Source: Bacteroidota bacterium
Lineage (GTDB): Bacteria > Bacteroidota > Bacteroidia > Chitinophagales > Chitinophagaceae
Length of the DNA stretch: 64,000 nucleotides
Assembly: GCA_023422565.1 (NCBI GenBank)
Contig: JAFAGR010000010.1
Coordinates: 1 to 64,000, forward strand
Direction: 5' to 3'
Shown: positions 42,401 to 51,982 of the stretch, one piece after another
How positions within the stretch are numbered: position 1 is the stretch's first letter
Layout: each line of letters opens with the position of its first letter
Program-made: the position numbers and the translations under genes
The notes under the pieces: generated by a model
Seen by the model: only the letters and a program-made list of their open reading frames with translations
Database searches by the model: none
What the model was told of the DNA's origin: nothing

Positions 42401-45400
42401 ACGAAGGCATGACTGATTGAAATTCCACCTCGATCATCTTCTTCAACTTTGATTTTTCCGTTAAATGGCCTCTGTGACGAGAGCTCAAATTGTTGCTTGG
42501 TGACCCTGTCTTTCATTTTCCCGATAAGTTCGATCAGGTGTATTTTGTTGAATCGGGATTTAACCGTATAGGCAATAGCATCGCCGGGTTCGGCAGTTCT
42601 TGTACTTGTTAGTACCTCAATATCTTCTTTTGCCGGGGCTGAAGGTTCAATAATATAGATGAACCTTTCTGATTTAACCGGCTCTCCGTATTTGTCGGTT
42701 CCGGTTGCCAAAAGTTTATACCATCCGCCCCGGAATTTCCTTCCTTCCCAATTCCACTTTCCGTTTTTTGAAGTTGTGTCGGTTTTGCTGTACACCATTT
42801 CTTTCACAGGCCAATTTTCGCGGTTGCTCTCATCACCATACGGGTCGAGAGGAAACATTCTATGAAATTCTTCCCGGGTGTAAATATGCCGGTCAGGCGC
42901 TTGCCAATAACGCGTACGAAAAAGATTTCCGGAATCGTTCAATGCAAACAGTTGTATGTTGAGCGATGCCTTTTCAAATTCTCCCGCCGTATTTGTGGTG
43001 AAAAGTTTTACCTGAGATAGACTGTCAGCAGGTATTTTTTCTTCGGCATCAATATTTATATGCAATGCCTGATAGCCCACTTCCACATTAGTTTTTGCAG
43101 TTCTGGTTTCGCCATTCAGGTCGGTTACATCTGCCGAAACCTGGTAGGTGAAGATTGGCTGGAAGGTTTTGTCGGAAGTTTCATCCGGAATTGCGGTAAA
43201 GTCAATTGAGAAATCGCCCTTATCGTCCGTTTTCGTTTCGCCATAAGTGATCTCCATGGCCTCGTTATTGTGCGGAGGGAAGATCTTATAGCCCCACCAA
43301 AAAGGATATCTTACTTTTCGGGTAACCCTGTACGTTACCTCAGCTCCTGCGATCGCATTTCCGGCGTAGGCCTTTGCATTTCCTTTTACCGTGATGCTGT
43401 CGTTGAGCCGGTAAGTTCCTTTTGGTTTTTCTATTTCCACCAGAAACTTAGGCCTTTTGTACTCTTCTACACTAATTGTATGGTAAAGGATATTTGAAGT
43501 GTCGCGGATAGTGAATATGCCGTTGAGCAACCCCTCGGGAAGATCAAATTGCCCGCTGAAAGAGCCGTAGGAATTTGTTTGGACCTGCCGGGTTGAGAGT
43601 TTAGTACCATTCGCATCGTAAAGCGCAACCTCTGTCTTTTCTTCTTTCACCAGCTTTGTGGTATTGAGTTTCTGATCGCGGCTAAGCATAATGCCTTTAA
43701 AATAGACCGGCTGGCCCGGGCGGTATATGGACCGGTCAGTAAACAGGAACAATTGTTTTGTTTTCTTGGGTTCAAAGTCATTATAGTAACCGGTACCAAA
43801 TTCATCTTCAAGAAACAGCTTCTCTCCTTTATAGCTAATCTCAAAATTCAATTCACGGTATTCTTTTGTCTTTTTAAGTTGAAAGCTTCCATCTTTACTA
43901 CTTGTATATTTTTCATTAGGGTTGTAATTGAACTTTCGCGTCTTGTAGTCGTAGTTCTTTTGCCAGGTTTGTATCTCTGCGCCGCGCACAGGTACTCCCG
44001 TTTCGCGGTGAAGCACAAAATATTCATTGGAACTGCGCCCGATCATCGCAAGAGTGCTTACATGTACAACCTGTCGGGAAAGAATATTTTTGTTCATGGA
44101 AAAATTCTTATCCATGCTGCCAATGATCATGTACATTCCTGTTGCCAGCGGTTCCATTTTAACCTCCACACTATGTAAGCGGAAATCATTTTCCTTCGGA
44201 AGTTTTATGCTGAATGAATTTTGCGGTCGTTGTTTCAGGATGTTGGCCCATGCCTCATTTTCCGGTTTTCCCCAAATTGTGTTGAGATATTCCCTTGTGA
44301 CCGGCACTATCCGGAAATGGATCTCTTCCACGTTTTTATACTGAACGAAATTTCGAAATGGCTGGTTGGGGAGGTTTACCTTTTCCGCTTCTAAAGTAAT
44401 ATGAGGTTGAAGTATTATGTTGATGAGATTCCGGCTGTTGATAGCCCCTTCACTGTTGGGATATAACCTTATCATCTCTTCCGCTATTGCTTTTGCCTTT
44501 ATTTTTCCGGATGTGTCAGGCTTAGCAGATTCTGCTGCGGAGTTGAGCATTAGCGCCCTTAAATAACCTGCCTGGGCAACAAGGGGATTGTCGGAATGAT
44601 TTATTTGCAGTGCTTCAAGAGCATCGAGGTACAGAGAATCTTTTTTTGCAAAAACGCCGTAGTCATAAATAAATTGAATTCTTTTTAAGTCTGCATCAAT
44701 CAAGGCATCCTCATTTTTGTTTAGAAGATGAAATTTTAAAAGATCCTGGTAAATTAAAATTGCGTTGTAGTAAAGCGAGGTTGAATCGCTGGTTGAAAAG
44801 GTAAGGTTTGAAAATTCTGATGAGGGTGCGAAGGCCTTTGGATCTTTTATGATAAAGCTGTAGGAAGGCCTGGTAAGGTCTCGCTCCGTTGAAGTAAAAT
44901 ATTCGAGTGCCTGGTGCGCAAGAAAATCGTAAAGGGTTGGCCGCAACTGGCGTGTGTTTTTGCCCTTGTAAAGGATAGCATCAAATTTCGCGATGGAGGT
45001 ATTTTGCAGAATATTTTTATTTTCCAGCGATCGTTTATAACGCTCCGTTATTGTACGGTGAAGCTTTTCATTGCTCCAGGTAGTTATGTCTTCGCTGTTT
45101 TCCTCGGTAAGCGCGGTTCGGTCATAAAGCCTGAAACGCTGGCTTCGTTGATATGCCCAATAGGCTTCGGCCTGCATGCTGTAGAGAATGTTTTTCGCGG
45201 GGCCGGTTGCTTGTTTAACTAAAGTGTCCAGGTACTTCAGATTGTTTTGCGCATTATCTTCTTCTACACGGTTCCTGTATTTCATCTGGAACATGGCGCT
45301 TTTTATTTGCTGCGGCTCATTTCCGTCTCTAACAGCTAATGAAAATATTTTACGAACTTCTTCCAAAGCAGATTGTGTAAGGCCTTTTTTCTCAAATTCG

Positions 45401-45498
45401 GCTACGCGTTTCCAATTGGCTGAATAGGGGTCGTTAGTCTGGCTCATTACGTTGTTGCAAAAAAGAATTATCGAGAGTGAAAAGAGAATTTTATACAT
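39475..45498 (-). CDS. Alpha-2-macroglobulin family protein with thioester
   Basis: A 2007-residue envelope protein. Order: signal peptide (MYKILFSLSIILFCNNVMSQ); a helical region about 20-370; MG-type beta domains, including DRSIYRPGQPVYFKGIML near residue 588; an acidic Asp/Glu-rich segment about 1180-1220 preceded by VVIRGVSSLNASN near residue 1177; the A2M domain (TAFFFPSLSTDKDGNVSFSF); and the complement-like helical domain with the thioester YDCSEQVFNRYY, Cys1458 and Gln1461. Such proteins trap proteases by a conformational change. No carboxypeptidase-like domain seen. It has no operon partner; a terminator follows. No penicillin-binding gene, common next to E. coli-type homologues, is adjacent. 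Confidence 0.92.
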   Translation of the reverse strand: MYKILFSLSIILFCNNVMSQTNDPYSANWKRVAEFEKKGLTQSALEEVRKIFSLAVRDGNEPQQIKSAMFQMKYRNRVEEDNAQNNLKYLDTLVKQATGPAKNILYSMQAEAYWAYQRSQRFRLYDRTALTEENSEDITTWSNEKLHRTITERYKRSLENKNILQNTSIAKFDAILYKGKNTRQLRPTLYDFLAHQALEYFTSTERDLTRPSYSFIIKDPKAFAPSSEFSNLTFSTSDSTSLYYNAILIYQDLLKFHLLNKNEDALIDADLKRIQFIYDYGVFAKKDSLYLDALEALQINHSDNPLVAQAGYLRALMLNSAAESAKPDTSGKIKAKAIAEEMIRLYPNSEGAINSRNLINIILQPHITLEAEKVNLPNQPFRNFVQYKNVEEIHFRIVPVTREYLNTIWGKPENEAWANILKQRPQNSFSIKLPKENDFRLHSVEVKMEPLATGMYMIIGSMDKNFSMNKNILSRQVVHVSTLAMIGRSSNEYFVLHRETGVPVRGAEIQTWQKNYDYKTRKFNYNPNEKYTSSKDGSFQLKKTKEYRELNFEISYKGEKLFLEDEFGTGYYNDFEPKKTKQLFLFTDRSIYRPGQPVYFKGIMLSRDQKLNTTKLVKEEKTEVALYDANGTKLSTRQVQTNSYGSFSGQFDLPEGLLNGIFTIRDTSNILYHTISVEEYKRPKFLVEIEKPKGTYRLNDSITVKGNAKAYAGNAIAGAEVTYRVTRKVRYPFWWGYKIFPPHNNEAMEITYGETKTDDKGDFSIDFTAIPDETSDKTFQPIFTYQVSADVTDLNGETRTAKTNVEVGYQALHINIDAEEKIPADSLSQVKLFTTNTAGEFEKASLNIQLFALNDSGNLFRTRYWQAPDRHIYTREEFHRMFPLDPYGDESNRENWPVKEMVYSKTDTTSKNGKWNWEGRKFRGGWYKLLATGTDKYGEPVKSERFIYIIEPSAPAKEDIEVLTSTRTAEPGDAIAYTVKSRFNKIHLIELIGKMKDRVTKQQFELSSQRPFNGKIKVEEDDRGGISISHAFVKNNRVYTNTENIIVPWSNKDLDITFSTFRDNILPGSEEKWTINIKGNKGEKVAAEALVSMYDASLDQFKKHNWINLQGLWPTLANDNLWRKFGFSGEQGLLMQTYSSVYKSAPEKSYDSWVEHGWISRKLRYAYAGSESVVIRGVSSLNASNKLAPVQADAQSRDGREGEKQEAPSIEEVDQPENDADVRKNMQETAFFFPSLSTDKDGNVSFSFTAPEALTQWKLMAMAHSEKLQSGYAEKFITTQKPLMVQPNAPRFFREGDNLEFSAKVVNMSDTIMKGTAHLQLTDAVSGKNVDGWFKNIFPSQHFSVEPGMSQVIKFPFSIPVNFNSSLIYTVKASTADGIFHDGELAAVPVLTNRMLVTETLPLNMRRELKKSFSFDKLLRSNNSGSLTHHALTVEYTSNPAWYVVQALPYLMEYPYDCSEQVFNRYYANAVAANIVQQAPRIREIFEKWRITDTAALLSNLQKNTELKSVLLQETPWVLQAENEQKQKANIAILFDLIKLSAEQEKTLEKLKTLQTPNGGFSWFKGGRDDRYITQYIITGIGRLKQLGIIDGQNQATEEILQKAMPYLDARIADEYNSLLKAKADLKKDQLSNYAVQYLYMRSFFSNMKIASGASKAYDYFKKQAAEYWVGKNRYVQAMIATILHRDKNLSVPNQILASLKQNAINDPELGTYWKDVAAGGYYWHQAPIESHSMIIAAFSEIKKDDPVIDDMKTWLLKNKQTNNWRTTKATADACYALLLNGTDWLIEDKNVNISLGNTTISSIDQPLEAGTGYFKTTIAGNKVQQGMGNILVEMKPSNTSSASTSWGSVYWQYFEDLDKITTAASPLSISKKLFIQRNSDRGPVLEAVKANDNIKVGDKLVMRMEIRTDRDMEYVHLKDMRASATEPVNVISGFKFQGGLGYYESTKDASTNFFFSFLPRGSYVFEYPVFATHEGNFSTGIATIQCMYAPEFASHSEGIRINILGN

Positions 45499-45767
45499 GC
45501 GATTCGTTTTATCAATGATGCGCGATCATCCGCAAAGTTTGTGCAATAAGATGAATAAAGTTAGAGTTTGCATAAAGAGATGTATGAGTTTGTTCATTGA
45601 GATAAATTCTCCCGCAAAACTTTATCGAAAGATGCAGGCCATTCCTGTATTTCGCACTTAGCCGGTAGCCTCAGACCTGATCCCGGGTTTCTCCTTTAAC
45701 TTTTATTTAGGTTTTTTGAATTTTACTTTTTACTCTTTTCGCAGTCTTAGAAACCAAATACTGTTTT

Positions 45768-46472
45768 ATGAAAAAGATATTTACCCTAAGCATCCTTCTT
45801 GCATGCTTCTTTCAAGTTTCGGCTTACAATTATGGAGCGAGCATCAGCATCACCAGCGCAAAAGATATACACCAGGTGGTGATCAATGGCAGAACTTATG
45901 CTGTCCGCAACAACAGTCAGACTTTTGAATTGCGTAACCTTCACCAGGGTTATCACAATGTAAAAGTGTACCGGTTGAATTCCGCCTATCGCAATCCTAT
46001 GCAGTCGAGGCGCCTGGTGTATGAGGGCCGTGTGTACATCCGCAGCGGTTACCATACCGAAGTTATGATCAACCGTTTTGGCCGGGCCTATGTGGATGCG
46101 CAGCGTTTAACTTCTTATGGCGATGATGACCAGCCTTACGGCGGCGAGTATTATGAAGAAAACAGGGCGATCAGTTCCGCTTCCTTTCAACAATTAAAAA
46201 GCACACTGAAAGACGAGAAATTTGATCAAACCCGTGCGGGAATTGCCAAAGCTTCAATGAGAACCAATTTCTTTGAAGCGCGCCAGGTGAGAGAAGTATT
46301 GGAGTTGTTCAGCTTTGAAGACACCAAACTTGAGTTAGCCAAACTTTTTTACGAAGTGACTGTTGATAAAAGAAATTTTATGCTGGTATATGATGTGTTT
46401 TCTTTCAGCTCCAGCAAGGAGGAGTTATCCAGGTTTCTATCCACTAAAAATTTGGACCCTGAAGATTATTAA
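45768..46472 (+). CDS. DUF4476 domain protein, secreted
   Basis: A 234-residue protein: signal peptide MKKIFTLSILLACFFQVSA, a short beta domain with NSQTFELRNLHQGYHNVKVY and RLVYEGRVYIRSGYHTEVMI, then the DUF4476 helical domain SSASFQQLKSTLKDEKFDQT, FEARQVREVLELFSFEDTK and LAKLFYEVTVDKRNFMLVYD. Same family as the gene at 19547, but with a short linker instead of the Lys/Pro region. Function unknown. The 269 bp upstream (45499-45767) hold no recognised gene. Confidence 0.85.
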   Translation: MKKIFTLSILLACFFQVSAYNYGASISITSAKDIHQVVINGRTYAVRNNSQTFELRNLHQGYHNVKVYRLNSAYRNPMQSRRLVYEGRVYIRSGYHTEVMINRFGRAYVDAQRLTSYGDDDQPYGGEYYEENRAISSASFQQLKSTLKDEKFDQTRAGIAKASMRTNFFEARQVREVLELFSFEDTKLELAKLFYEVTVDKRNFMLVYDVFSFSSSKEELSRFLSTKNLDPEDY

Positions 46473-46505
46473 GCGCAGTTTTTTTGGTTTTGAGTGGGAA
46501 AAAGA

Positions 46506-46527
46506 AGGTCCGGATTTCTCCGGACCT
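46506..46527. terminator. Shared terminator of the DUF4476 gene and sucD
   Basis: Stem AGGTCCGGA / TCCGGACCT with a TTTC loop and T-rich flanks, in the short spacer between the two convergent genes. Confidence 0.88.
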
Positions 46528-46544
46528 CTTTATTTTTTGTGTGG

Positions 46545-47420
46545 CTATTTCTTAATTACATCTGCCATCGTTTTACCGATATCGGCAGGACTGTCAACCA
46601 CGTGAATACCGCATTCGCGCATGATCCTCATTTTAGCTGCAGCCGTATCATCTTCTCCGCCAACGATAGCGCCTGCATGGCCCATACGGCGGCCGGGAGG
46701 AGCAGTTTGTCCGGCAATGAAACCTACCACCGGCTTTTTATTGTTGATCGATTTAATATAGTGAGCGGCTTCAGCTTCCATGCCGCCACCGATTTCTCCG
46801 ATCATTACAATAGCGTCGGTTTCATCATCATTCATAAACAATTCAACAGCTTCACGGGTTGTGGTGCCGATGATGGGGTCGCCGCCGATGCCTATCGCCG
46901 TGGAAATACCAAGGCCGGCCTTTGCTACCTGGTCTGCCGCTTCATACGTAAGCGTTCCTGATTTTGAAACGATACCGATGCGGCCTTTTTTGAAAATAAA
47001 GCCCGGCATAATGCCAACCTTACATTCGTCAGAAGTGATCACACCCGGACAATTCGGCCCGATCAACCTGCTGTTCTTGCCTTTCAAAAATTGTTTAGCC
47101 TTCACCATGTCCTGCACCGGAATACCTTCCGTAATGCAAACGATCAGTGCAATACCTGCATCAGCGGCTTCCATTATTGCATCGGCCGCAAATGCAGGCG
47201 GTACAAAAATGATGCTCACGTTAGCCCCTGTGGTTTTCACCGCTTCTTCCACGGTGTTGAATACGGGTTTATCCAGGTGCGAGGAGCCACCCTTTCCAGG
47301 CGTAACGCCGCCCACCACATTGGTTCCGTACTCTATCATTTGCGTAGCATGGAAGGTTCCCTCCGTACCCGTGAATCCCTGCACAAGTATTTTCGAATTC
47401 TTATTAACTAAAACTGACAT
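46545..47420 (-). CDS. sucD: Succinyl-CoA synthetase alpha subunit SucD
   Basis: A 291-residue subunit of the TCA-cycle enzyme that couples succinyl-CoA cleavage to nucleotide triphosphate formation. The CoA domain opens with [20 protein letters not shown] and [17 protein letters not shown]; the nucleotide/phosphate loop is [14 protein letters not shown]; the phosphorylated His is in [15 protein letters not shown]. The partner sucC is not in the window. It has its own TAnnTTTG promoter. Confidence 0.96.
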   Translation of the reverse strand: MSVLVNKNSKILVQGFTGTEGTFHATQMIEYGTNVVGGVTPGKGGSSHLDKPVFNTVEEAVKTTGANVSIIFVPPAFAADAIMEAADAGIALIVCITEGIPVQDMVKAKQFLKGKNSRLIGPNCPGVITSDECKVGIMPGFIFKKGRIGIVSKSGTLTYEAADQVAKAGLGISTAIGIGGDPIIGTTTREAVELFMNDDETDAIVMIGEIGGGMEAEAAHYIKSINNKKPVVGFIAGQTAPPGRRMGHAGAIVGGEDDTAAAKMRIMRECGIHVVDSPADIGKTMADVIKK

Positions 47421-47466
47421 AAGCTTATGTTTTTGATAACCATCTACATGGTTTTAAAAAGTGCCG

Positions 47467-47474
47467 CAAAGATA
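47467..47474 (-). promoter_or_regulatory. -7 promoter element of sucD
   Basis: On the minus strand TATCTTTG fits TAnnTTTG, with a leader of about 40 nt to the ATG at 47420. Confidence 0.6.
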
Positions 47475-47520
47475 GGGAGAAGGGATAAACTATACTTATC
47501 CGTATATCACAGGTTTTGAG

Positions 47521-48327
47521 TTACATGCCATTGTCCGGCAGATCTTCTTCTGTTATTTCCCCTGTGGCCTGCATCATGCGCATATTTTTAGCATCCTGCA
47601 AAAACTGGGAGGCAAAGATGAATTCATTCAGGTTCTTATTTTTTGAAAAGATGATCTCCTCGCTGTTGCCCGTCCATTCTTTTTTACCATTCACCATATA
47701 AAGAATGTTGTCTCCAATTTCCATTACGCTGTTCATATCGTGCGTATTGATAACAGTGGTGATGTTGTACTCCGTAGTAAGGTCTTTAATAAGCTGATCT
47801 ATGAGCATTGAGGTTTGCGGATCAAGGCCTGAATTAGGCTCATCGCAAAAAAGATACCGTGGGTTGAGTACAATTGCACGCGCGATACCGACGCGTTTTT
47901 TCATACCGCCGCTTATCTCCGCAGGAAATTTCTTGTTGTTGCCGGTAAGGTTCACGCGCTCTAAAACTTCATTTACACGTTTAATTTTTTTAGAATGAGA
48001 ATCTTTCGTGAACATGTTCAGCGGAAATTTTACATTCTCTTCCACGGTCATACTGTCGAACAGGGCCGATCCCTGGAAGAGCATGCCGATGTCCTGCCTC
48101 AGGTTCTTTCTTTCTTCAGGCGTCATCGTAGTAAAATCTTTGCCATCATATAATATCTGGCCTTCATCGGGTTCAAACAAACCGACGAGGCATTTTTGAA
48201 GTACGGTTTTTCCGCTTCCGCTCGTTCCGATGATCAGGTTTGTTTTGCCGGTTTCCATTACGTGGCTTACGCCATCCAAAACAACTTTATCCCCGAAACT
48301 TTTCTTTATGTTGGTAAATTCAATCAT
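47521..48327 (-). CDS. MlaF-like ABC transporter ATPase
   Basis: A 268-residue ATPase from ATG 48327; an in-frame start at 48366 would overlap the upstream permease. Walker A IIGTSGSGKTVLQKCLVGLF, signature ISGGMKKRVGIARAIV and the Walker B region RYLFCDEPNSGLDPQTS place it in the MlaF/MCE-transport group. With MlaE it forms a lipid-transport complex between the membranes. No MCE (MlaD) gene lies next to it. It starts 4 bp after the permease stop. Confidence 0.88.
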   Translation of the reverse strand: MIEFTNIKKSFGDKVVLDGVSHVMETGKTNLIIGTSGSGKTVLQKCLVGLFEPDEGQILYDGKDFTTMTPEERKNLRQDIGMLFQGSALFDSMTVEENVKFPLNMFTKDSHSKKIKRVNEVLERVNLTGNNKKFPAEISGGMKKRVGIARAIVLNPRYLFCDEPNSGLDPQTSMLIDQLIKDLTTEYNITTVINTHDMNSVMEIGDNILYMVNGKKEWTGNSEEIIFSKNKNLNEFIFASQFLQDAKNMRMMQATGEITEEDLPDNGM

Positions 48328-48331
48328 AATA

Positions 48332-49069
48332 TTAAAGAAGTATTGCAGCCAGAATATAATCAACAAAAAGGATGGCTATACAACTTACCACAACGGCTGT
48401 TGTACTGCTTCTGCCGATTTCCAGTGCGCCGCCTTTTACATGATAGCCGTAGTAAGCCGGTATGCTGCTGATGATAAATGCAAAGGCATAGGCCTTTATC
48501 AGGGCAAAGAAAATATTGTACGGCACAAAATTCTGCATCAGGCCACGGTCGTACGTATCGGTAGACAAAATCCCGGACAGTGAACCCGCAAGCCGGCCGC
48601 CATAAATTCCCAGGCCCATCGCTATGATCACAAGTAAAGGAATGATTAGAAGGGCCGCCGCTATTTTCGGCATCACTAAATATGTTTTTGTATTGATGCC
48701 CATAATCTCCAATGCATCTATTTGCTCACTCACGCGCATGTTTCCAAGTTCACTGGCTATTTTACTGCCCACTACGCCGGCCAGTACAATACAAACCAGG
48801 GTGGGAGCGAATTCGAGTATCACCGTGTCACGCACAATTTGCGCGATAACGGTTTTGGCAAGAAGCGGGCTTGTTAACTGATAGGAAGTTTGTACCGCAC
48901 TTACGGCACCCATGAAGATGGAGATTATCGTAACAATTCCAAGTGAACCTATTCCAATGTCGTTGCATTGGTGCATGAACTCTTTCCAGTAAACTTTTGC
49001 ATTTTCGGGCTTGCTCATCATACCTTTCAGCATGAGAAGGTATTTCCCGAGGTGATTAAAAAAGGTCAA
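48332..49069 (-). CDS. MlaE-like ABC transporter permease
   Basis: A 245-residue membrane protein with the MlaE/YrbE signature: GIGSLGIVTIISIFMGAVSA, VVGSKIASELGNMRVSEQID and EIMGINTKTYLVMPKIAAAL, plus C-terminal GRSSTTAVVVSCIAILFVDY. Five or so helices. MlaE moves phospholipids across the inner membrane with MlaF. It starts 19 bp after maeB, so co-transcription with maeB is plausible. Confidence 0.9.
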   Translation of the reverse strand: MTFFNHLGKYLLMLKGMMSKPENAKVYWKEFMHQCNDIGIGSLGIVTIISIFMGAVSAVQTSYQLTSPLLAKTVIAQIVRDTVILEFAPTLVCIVLAGVVGSKIASELGNMRVSEQIDALEIMGINTKTYLVMPKIAAALLIIPLLVIIAMGLGIYGGRLAGSLSGILSTDTYDRGLMQNFVPYNIFFALIKAYAFAFIISSIPAYYGYHVKGGALEIGRSSTTAVVVSCIAILFVDYILAAILL

Positions 49070-49088
49070 GTTTTTTCGTTTGTCTTTG

Positions 49089-51422
49089 TTATTGAGATCT
49101 TTTTTTCCAGAATCCTGTTTTCTTTATCGCTTCCCTGGTGTCAATTTTTGATTTACTCTGGGCATCTACAACAGCAATCACTGCCATATTAAAGATAGAC
49201 CTCACCGAACTTCCGAGTTGCAATACGTGAACGGGTTTTTTTAATCCAAGCAAAATCGGGCCAATGCTATCGCAGCCGCCAATTTCCTGAAGCAAATTGT
49301 ATGCAATGTTGCCGGATGCGAGATTCGGGAAAATAAGCACATTGGTATCTCCGGCTATCAATTCAGAGAACGGGTAATTATCTTTCAAGATCTCCCGGTT
49401 AAATGCCAGTATGCCCTGCATTTCGCCCTCGCAAACCAGGGTGGGTTCTTTTTGTTTTACAATTTCCCGCGCTCTTCTAACAAGATTAGCTTCCGGAGAA
49501 TTGCTGCTACCGAAGTTTGAATAGGAAAGCATCGCAATGCGCGGAATGATGTTAAACTGCCGCACTTCGCGGGCAACGAGTAATGTTATTTCTGCAAGTT
49601 CTTCGGCGGTGGGGTTAAAGTTCACCGTTGTATCTGCCAAAAATAAGGGCCCTTTTTTTGTAAACAGGAGATACATTCCCGCAATCTTTTTCACGCCTTC
49701 ATCAAGGCCGATTATTTCCAAAGCGGGGCGAATGGTAACGGGATAATTTCTGCTGAGCCCGCTGATCATACAATCTGCAGCGCCCGTTTCTACCATCATA
49801 CAACCAAAGTGGTTGCGCTCTTTCATCAATTTGTTGGCCTCGTACATGTTCACGCCCTTTCTCTGCCTTTTTTGAAAAAAGAGTTCGCCAAAGGTTTTGC
49901 GCAGCTGGTGTGTATCGCCATTTTTTGTGTTGATGATGGGCAGTTCATCTACATCAATAGAATTAGCCGCGGCAATTGCCCGGATCTTTTCTTCATCGCC
50001 TAACAGTATCGGGTAGCCGACACCATCTTCGTAAACCAATTGAGCCGCCTTCAATATTTTTATGTTCTCGGCATCCGCAAAAACGATACGCTTAGGATCT
50101 TTACGCGCTTTAGCGCCCAATACGCGGCTAAGCTGGTTATCTAATCCGAGCCTGCTGTTCAATTCAATCTCATAGCGTTCCCAATCTGTGATCGCTTCAC
50201 GGGCAACTCCGCTTTCCATAGCCGCTTTGGCTACTGCGGGGGCAACCGTGGCCAGCAGGCGCGGATCTACAGGCTTTGGAATAATATAAAGTGGGCCGAA
50301 TTTGATCTGTTTTTCATTGTAGGCAAGCGTAACAATATCGGGTACGGGAGCCTTGGTTAATTTAGCCAGCGCATGAACGGCGGCGAGTTTCATCGCTTCG
50401 TTTATCTGCGTGGCCCTCACATCCAGCGCGCCGCGAAATATGTAGGGGAAGCCTAACACATTATTAACCTGGTTCGGAAAATCACTTCTTCCGGTGGCCA
50501 TGATCACATCTTTGCGCGCGGCCATACCTTCAGCATAAGTGATCTCCGGGTCAGGATTTGCCATGGCAAACACGATCGGGTTGCGGGCCATTGATTTTAT
50601 CATTTCCTGGGTAACCACATTGCCCACACTTAAGCCCACAAACACATCCGCATCTTTCATAGCCTTGGCCAATGTATAGCCGGCGAATTTATCTGAAACG
50701 CAAAGGTGTTTTTTGATGTCTTCCACATCGGTTCGTCCGGTATGCAGAATTCCGTTTACATCAAACACCATTATGTTGGCCGGCTTCGCGCCCAGCGAGA
50801 TGTAAAGATTGGTGCAGGCAATGGCCGCGGCACCGGCGCCATTCACCACAATTTTTACTTTGTCGATCTTTTTTCGCTGTATCTCCAGTGCATTAAGCAA
50901 TGCGGCCGACGAAATTATGGCAGTGCCATGCTGGTCGTCGTGCATCACCGGAATGTTGCACTGTTTTTTCAACTCTGATTCAATGTAAAAACATTCAGGC
51001 GCTTTAATATCTTCCAAATTTATTCCGCCGAAAGTGGGTTCAAGCGACTTCACGATCTCAACAAATTTTACCGGATCGTATTCATTGATCTCAATATCAA
51101 ACACATCAATATCTGCGAAGATCTTAAAGAGAACGCCTTTGCCTTCCATTACGGGTTTGCCGGCAGCAGGGCCGATATTGCCAAGCCCAAGAACCGCAGT
51201 GCCATTACTTATTACGCCAACGAGATTTCCCTTAGCGGTGTATTTGTAGGCGTTTTCAGGATTGGCTGCAATTTCTTTACAAGGTTCGGCCACGCCGGGA
51301 GAGTAGGCAAGTGATAGATCACGCTGGGTTTTCGCATCTTTGGTGGGAACAACTTCTATTTTCCCCGGCCTTCCATTTGAGTGATAATCCAGCGCCTCCT
51401 GTTTTCGAAGTTCTTTTGCCAT
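49089..51422 (-). CDS. maeB: NADP-dependent malic enzyme (MaeB type, with phosphotransacetylase-like domain)
   Basis: A 777-residue fusion. The N-terminal malic enzyme (about 1-430) oxidatively decarboxylates malate to pyruvate: [40 protein letters not shown] (NADP site), [15 protein letters not shown]. The C-terminal half (about 440-777) is a phosphotransacetylase-like domain, [20 protein letters not shown] and [20 protein letters not shown], usually regulatory (acetyl-CoA responsive) and not catalytic. MaeB supplies NADPH and pyruvate. A TAnnTTTG element lies 65 bp upstream. Confidence 0.95.
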   Translation of the reverse strand: MAKELRKQEALDYHSNGRPGKIEVVPTKDAKTQRDLSLAYSPGVAEPCKEIAANPENAYKYTAKGNLVGVISNGTAVLGLGNIGPAAGKPVMEGKGVLFKIFADIDVFDIEINEYDPVKFVEIVKSLEPTFGGINLEDIKAPECFYIESELKKQCNIPVMHDDQHGTAIISSAALLNALEIQRKKIDKVKIVVNGAGAAAIACTNLYISLGAKPANIMVFDVNGILHTGRTDVEDIKKHLCVSDKFAGYTLAKAMKDADVFVGLSVGNVVTQEMIKSMARNPIVFAMANPDPEITYAEGMAARKDVIMATGRSDFPNQVNNVLGFPYIFRGALDVRATQINEAMKLAAVHALAKLTKAPVPDIVTLAYNEKQIKFGPLYIIPKPVDPRLLATVAPAVAKAAMESGVAREAITDWERYEIELNSRLGLDNQLSRVLGAKARKDPKRIVFADAENIKILKAAQLVYEDGVGYPILLGDEEKIRAIAAANSIDVDELPIINTKNGDTHQLRKTFGELFFQKRQRKGVNMYEANKLMKERNHFGCMMVETGAADCMISGLSRNYPVTIRPALEIIGLDEGVKKIAGMYLLFTKKGPLFLADTTVNFNPTAEELAEITLLVAREVRQFNIIPRIAMLSYSNFGSSNSPEANLVRRAREIVKQKEPTLVCEGEMQGILAFNREILKDNYPFSELIAGDTNVLIFPNLASGNIAYNLLQEIGGCDSIGPILLGLKKPVHVLQLGSSVRSIFNMAVIAVVDAQSKSKIDTREAIKKTGFWKKRSQ

Positions 51423-51486
51423 TAATGCTGATTCAAATATTTATCAATTTTTGCCGTGAACATTTCGCAGCAAAAAACCGGAGTGC

Positions 51487-51494
51487 CAAAGGTA
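51487..51494 (-). promoter_or_regulatory. -7 promoter element of maeB
   Basis: On the minus strand TACCTTTG fits TAnnTTTG. It lies 65 bp before the maeB start and 3 bp beyond the stop of the DUF4442 gene. Confidence 0.5.
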
Positions 51495-51496
51495 AG

Positions 51497-51982
51497 TTAC
51501 ACCCGGTTAACTTTTATTTTGAAGCTCCATGTAAAAGTGAAAACTGCAACCACATCTCCGGAGCTGTTCTTCCCTGTGGATGTGGCCATCACCTCCATCG
51601 CCTCACCGCTTTTGATGCATTGGAGTATTGCCTGTTCAATTATTGCACCATCCTCGCAGGTGAAGGTGACTTTGCCCGTGGCTTTCTTATAAAAGTTGCC
51701 TGATGTTGACGTAATGAGCATGCTGACAGACGGTTGTCTTTTATAGAGATGACCCATTGCCAGCGCGCCGGTACTCATTTCAGCGGCCATAGCCAGGCAG
51801 GCAAAATAAGTGCTGCCAAAAGGGTTTTGGGTGAACCATCGGTAAGGTACAGTTGCATGAGCGCTCCTTTCATCAAAATCAGTTAGCCTTACCCCGCTAA
51901 AAAAGGCCGCCGGCAATTTTGCCAGAAGAAACATCCGGAATTTTATTGGATGTCGGGAGAGCTTTTGGAATGAATTAAACAT
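51497..51982 (-). CDS. DUF4442 (hotdog-fold, thioesterase-like) protein
   Basis: A 161-residue protein of the DUF4442 hotdog family: ATVPYRWFTQNPFGSTYFAC at the start of the conserved core, then LAMAAEMSTGALAMGHLYK and SMLITSTSGNFYKKATGKVT. Hotdog proteins usually act as acyl-CoA thioesterases or dehydratases, but DUF4442 members lack proof of activity. It starts before maeB on the same strand with a 74-bp spacer. Confidence 0.85.
   Translation of the reverse strand: MFNSFQKLSRHPIKFRMFLLAKLPAAFFSGVRLTDFDERSAHATVPYRWFTQNPFGSTYFACLAMAAEMSTGALAMGHLYKRQPSVSMLITSTSGNFYKKATGKVTFTCEDGAIIEQAILQCIKSGEAMEVMATSTGKNSSGDVVAVFTFTWSFKIKVNRV

Noticed and set aside
45499..45767. Short plus-strand frame in the spacer before the DUF4476 gene
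   Set aside because: A 69-codon frame at 45452-45661 overlaps the macroglobulin signal-peptide end and has no recognisable domain or signal peptide.
47521..49069. Complete Mla lipid-transport operon
   Set aside because: Only the permease and ATPase genes are present; no MCE or lipoprotein partner lies next to them.
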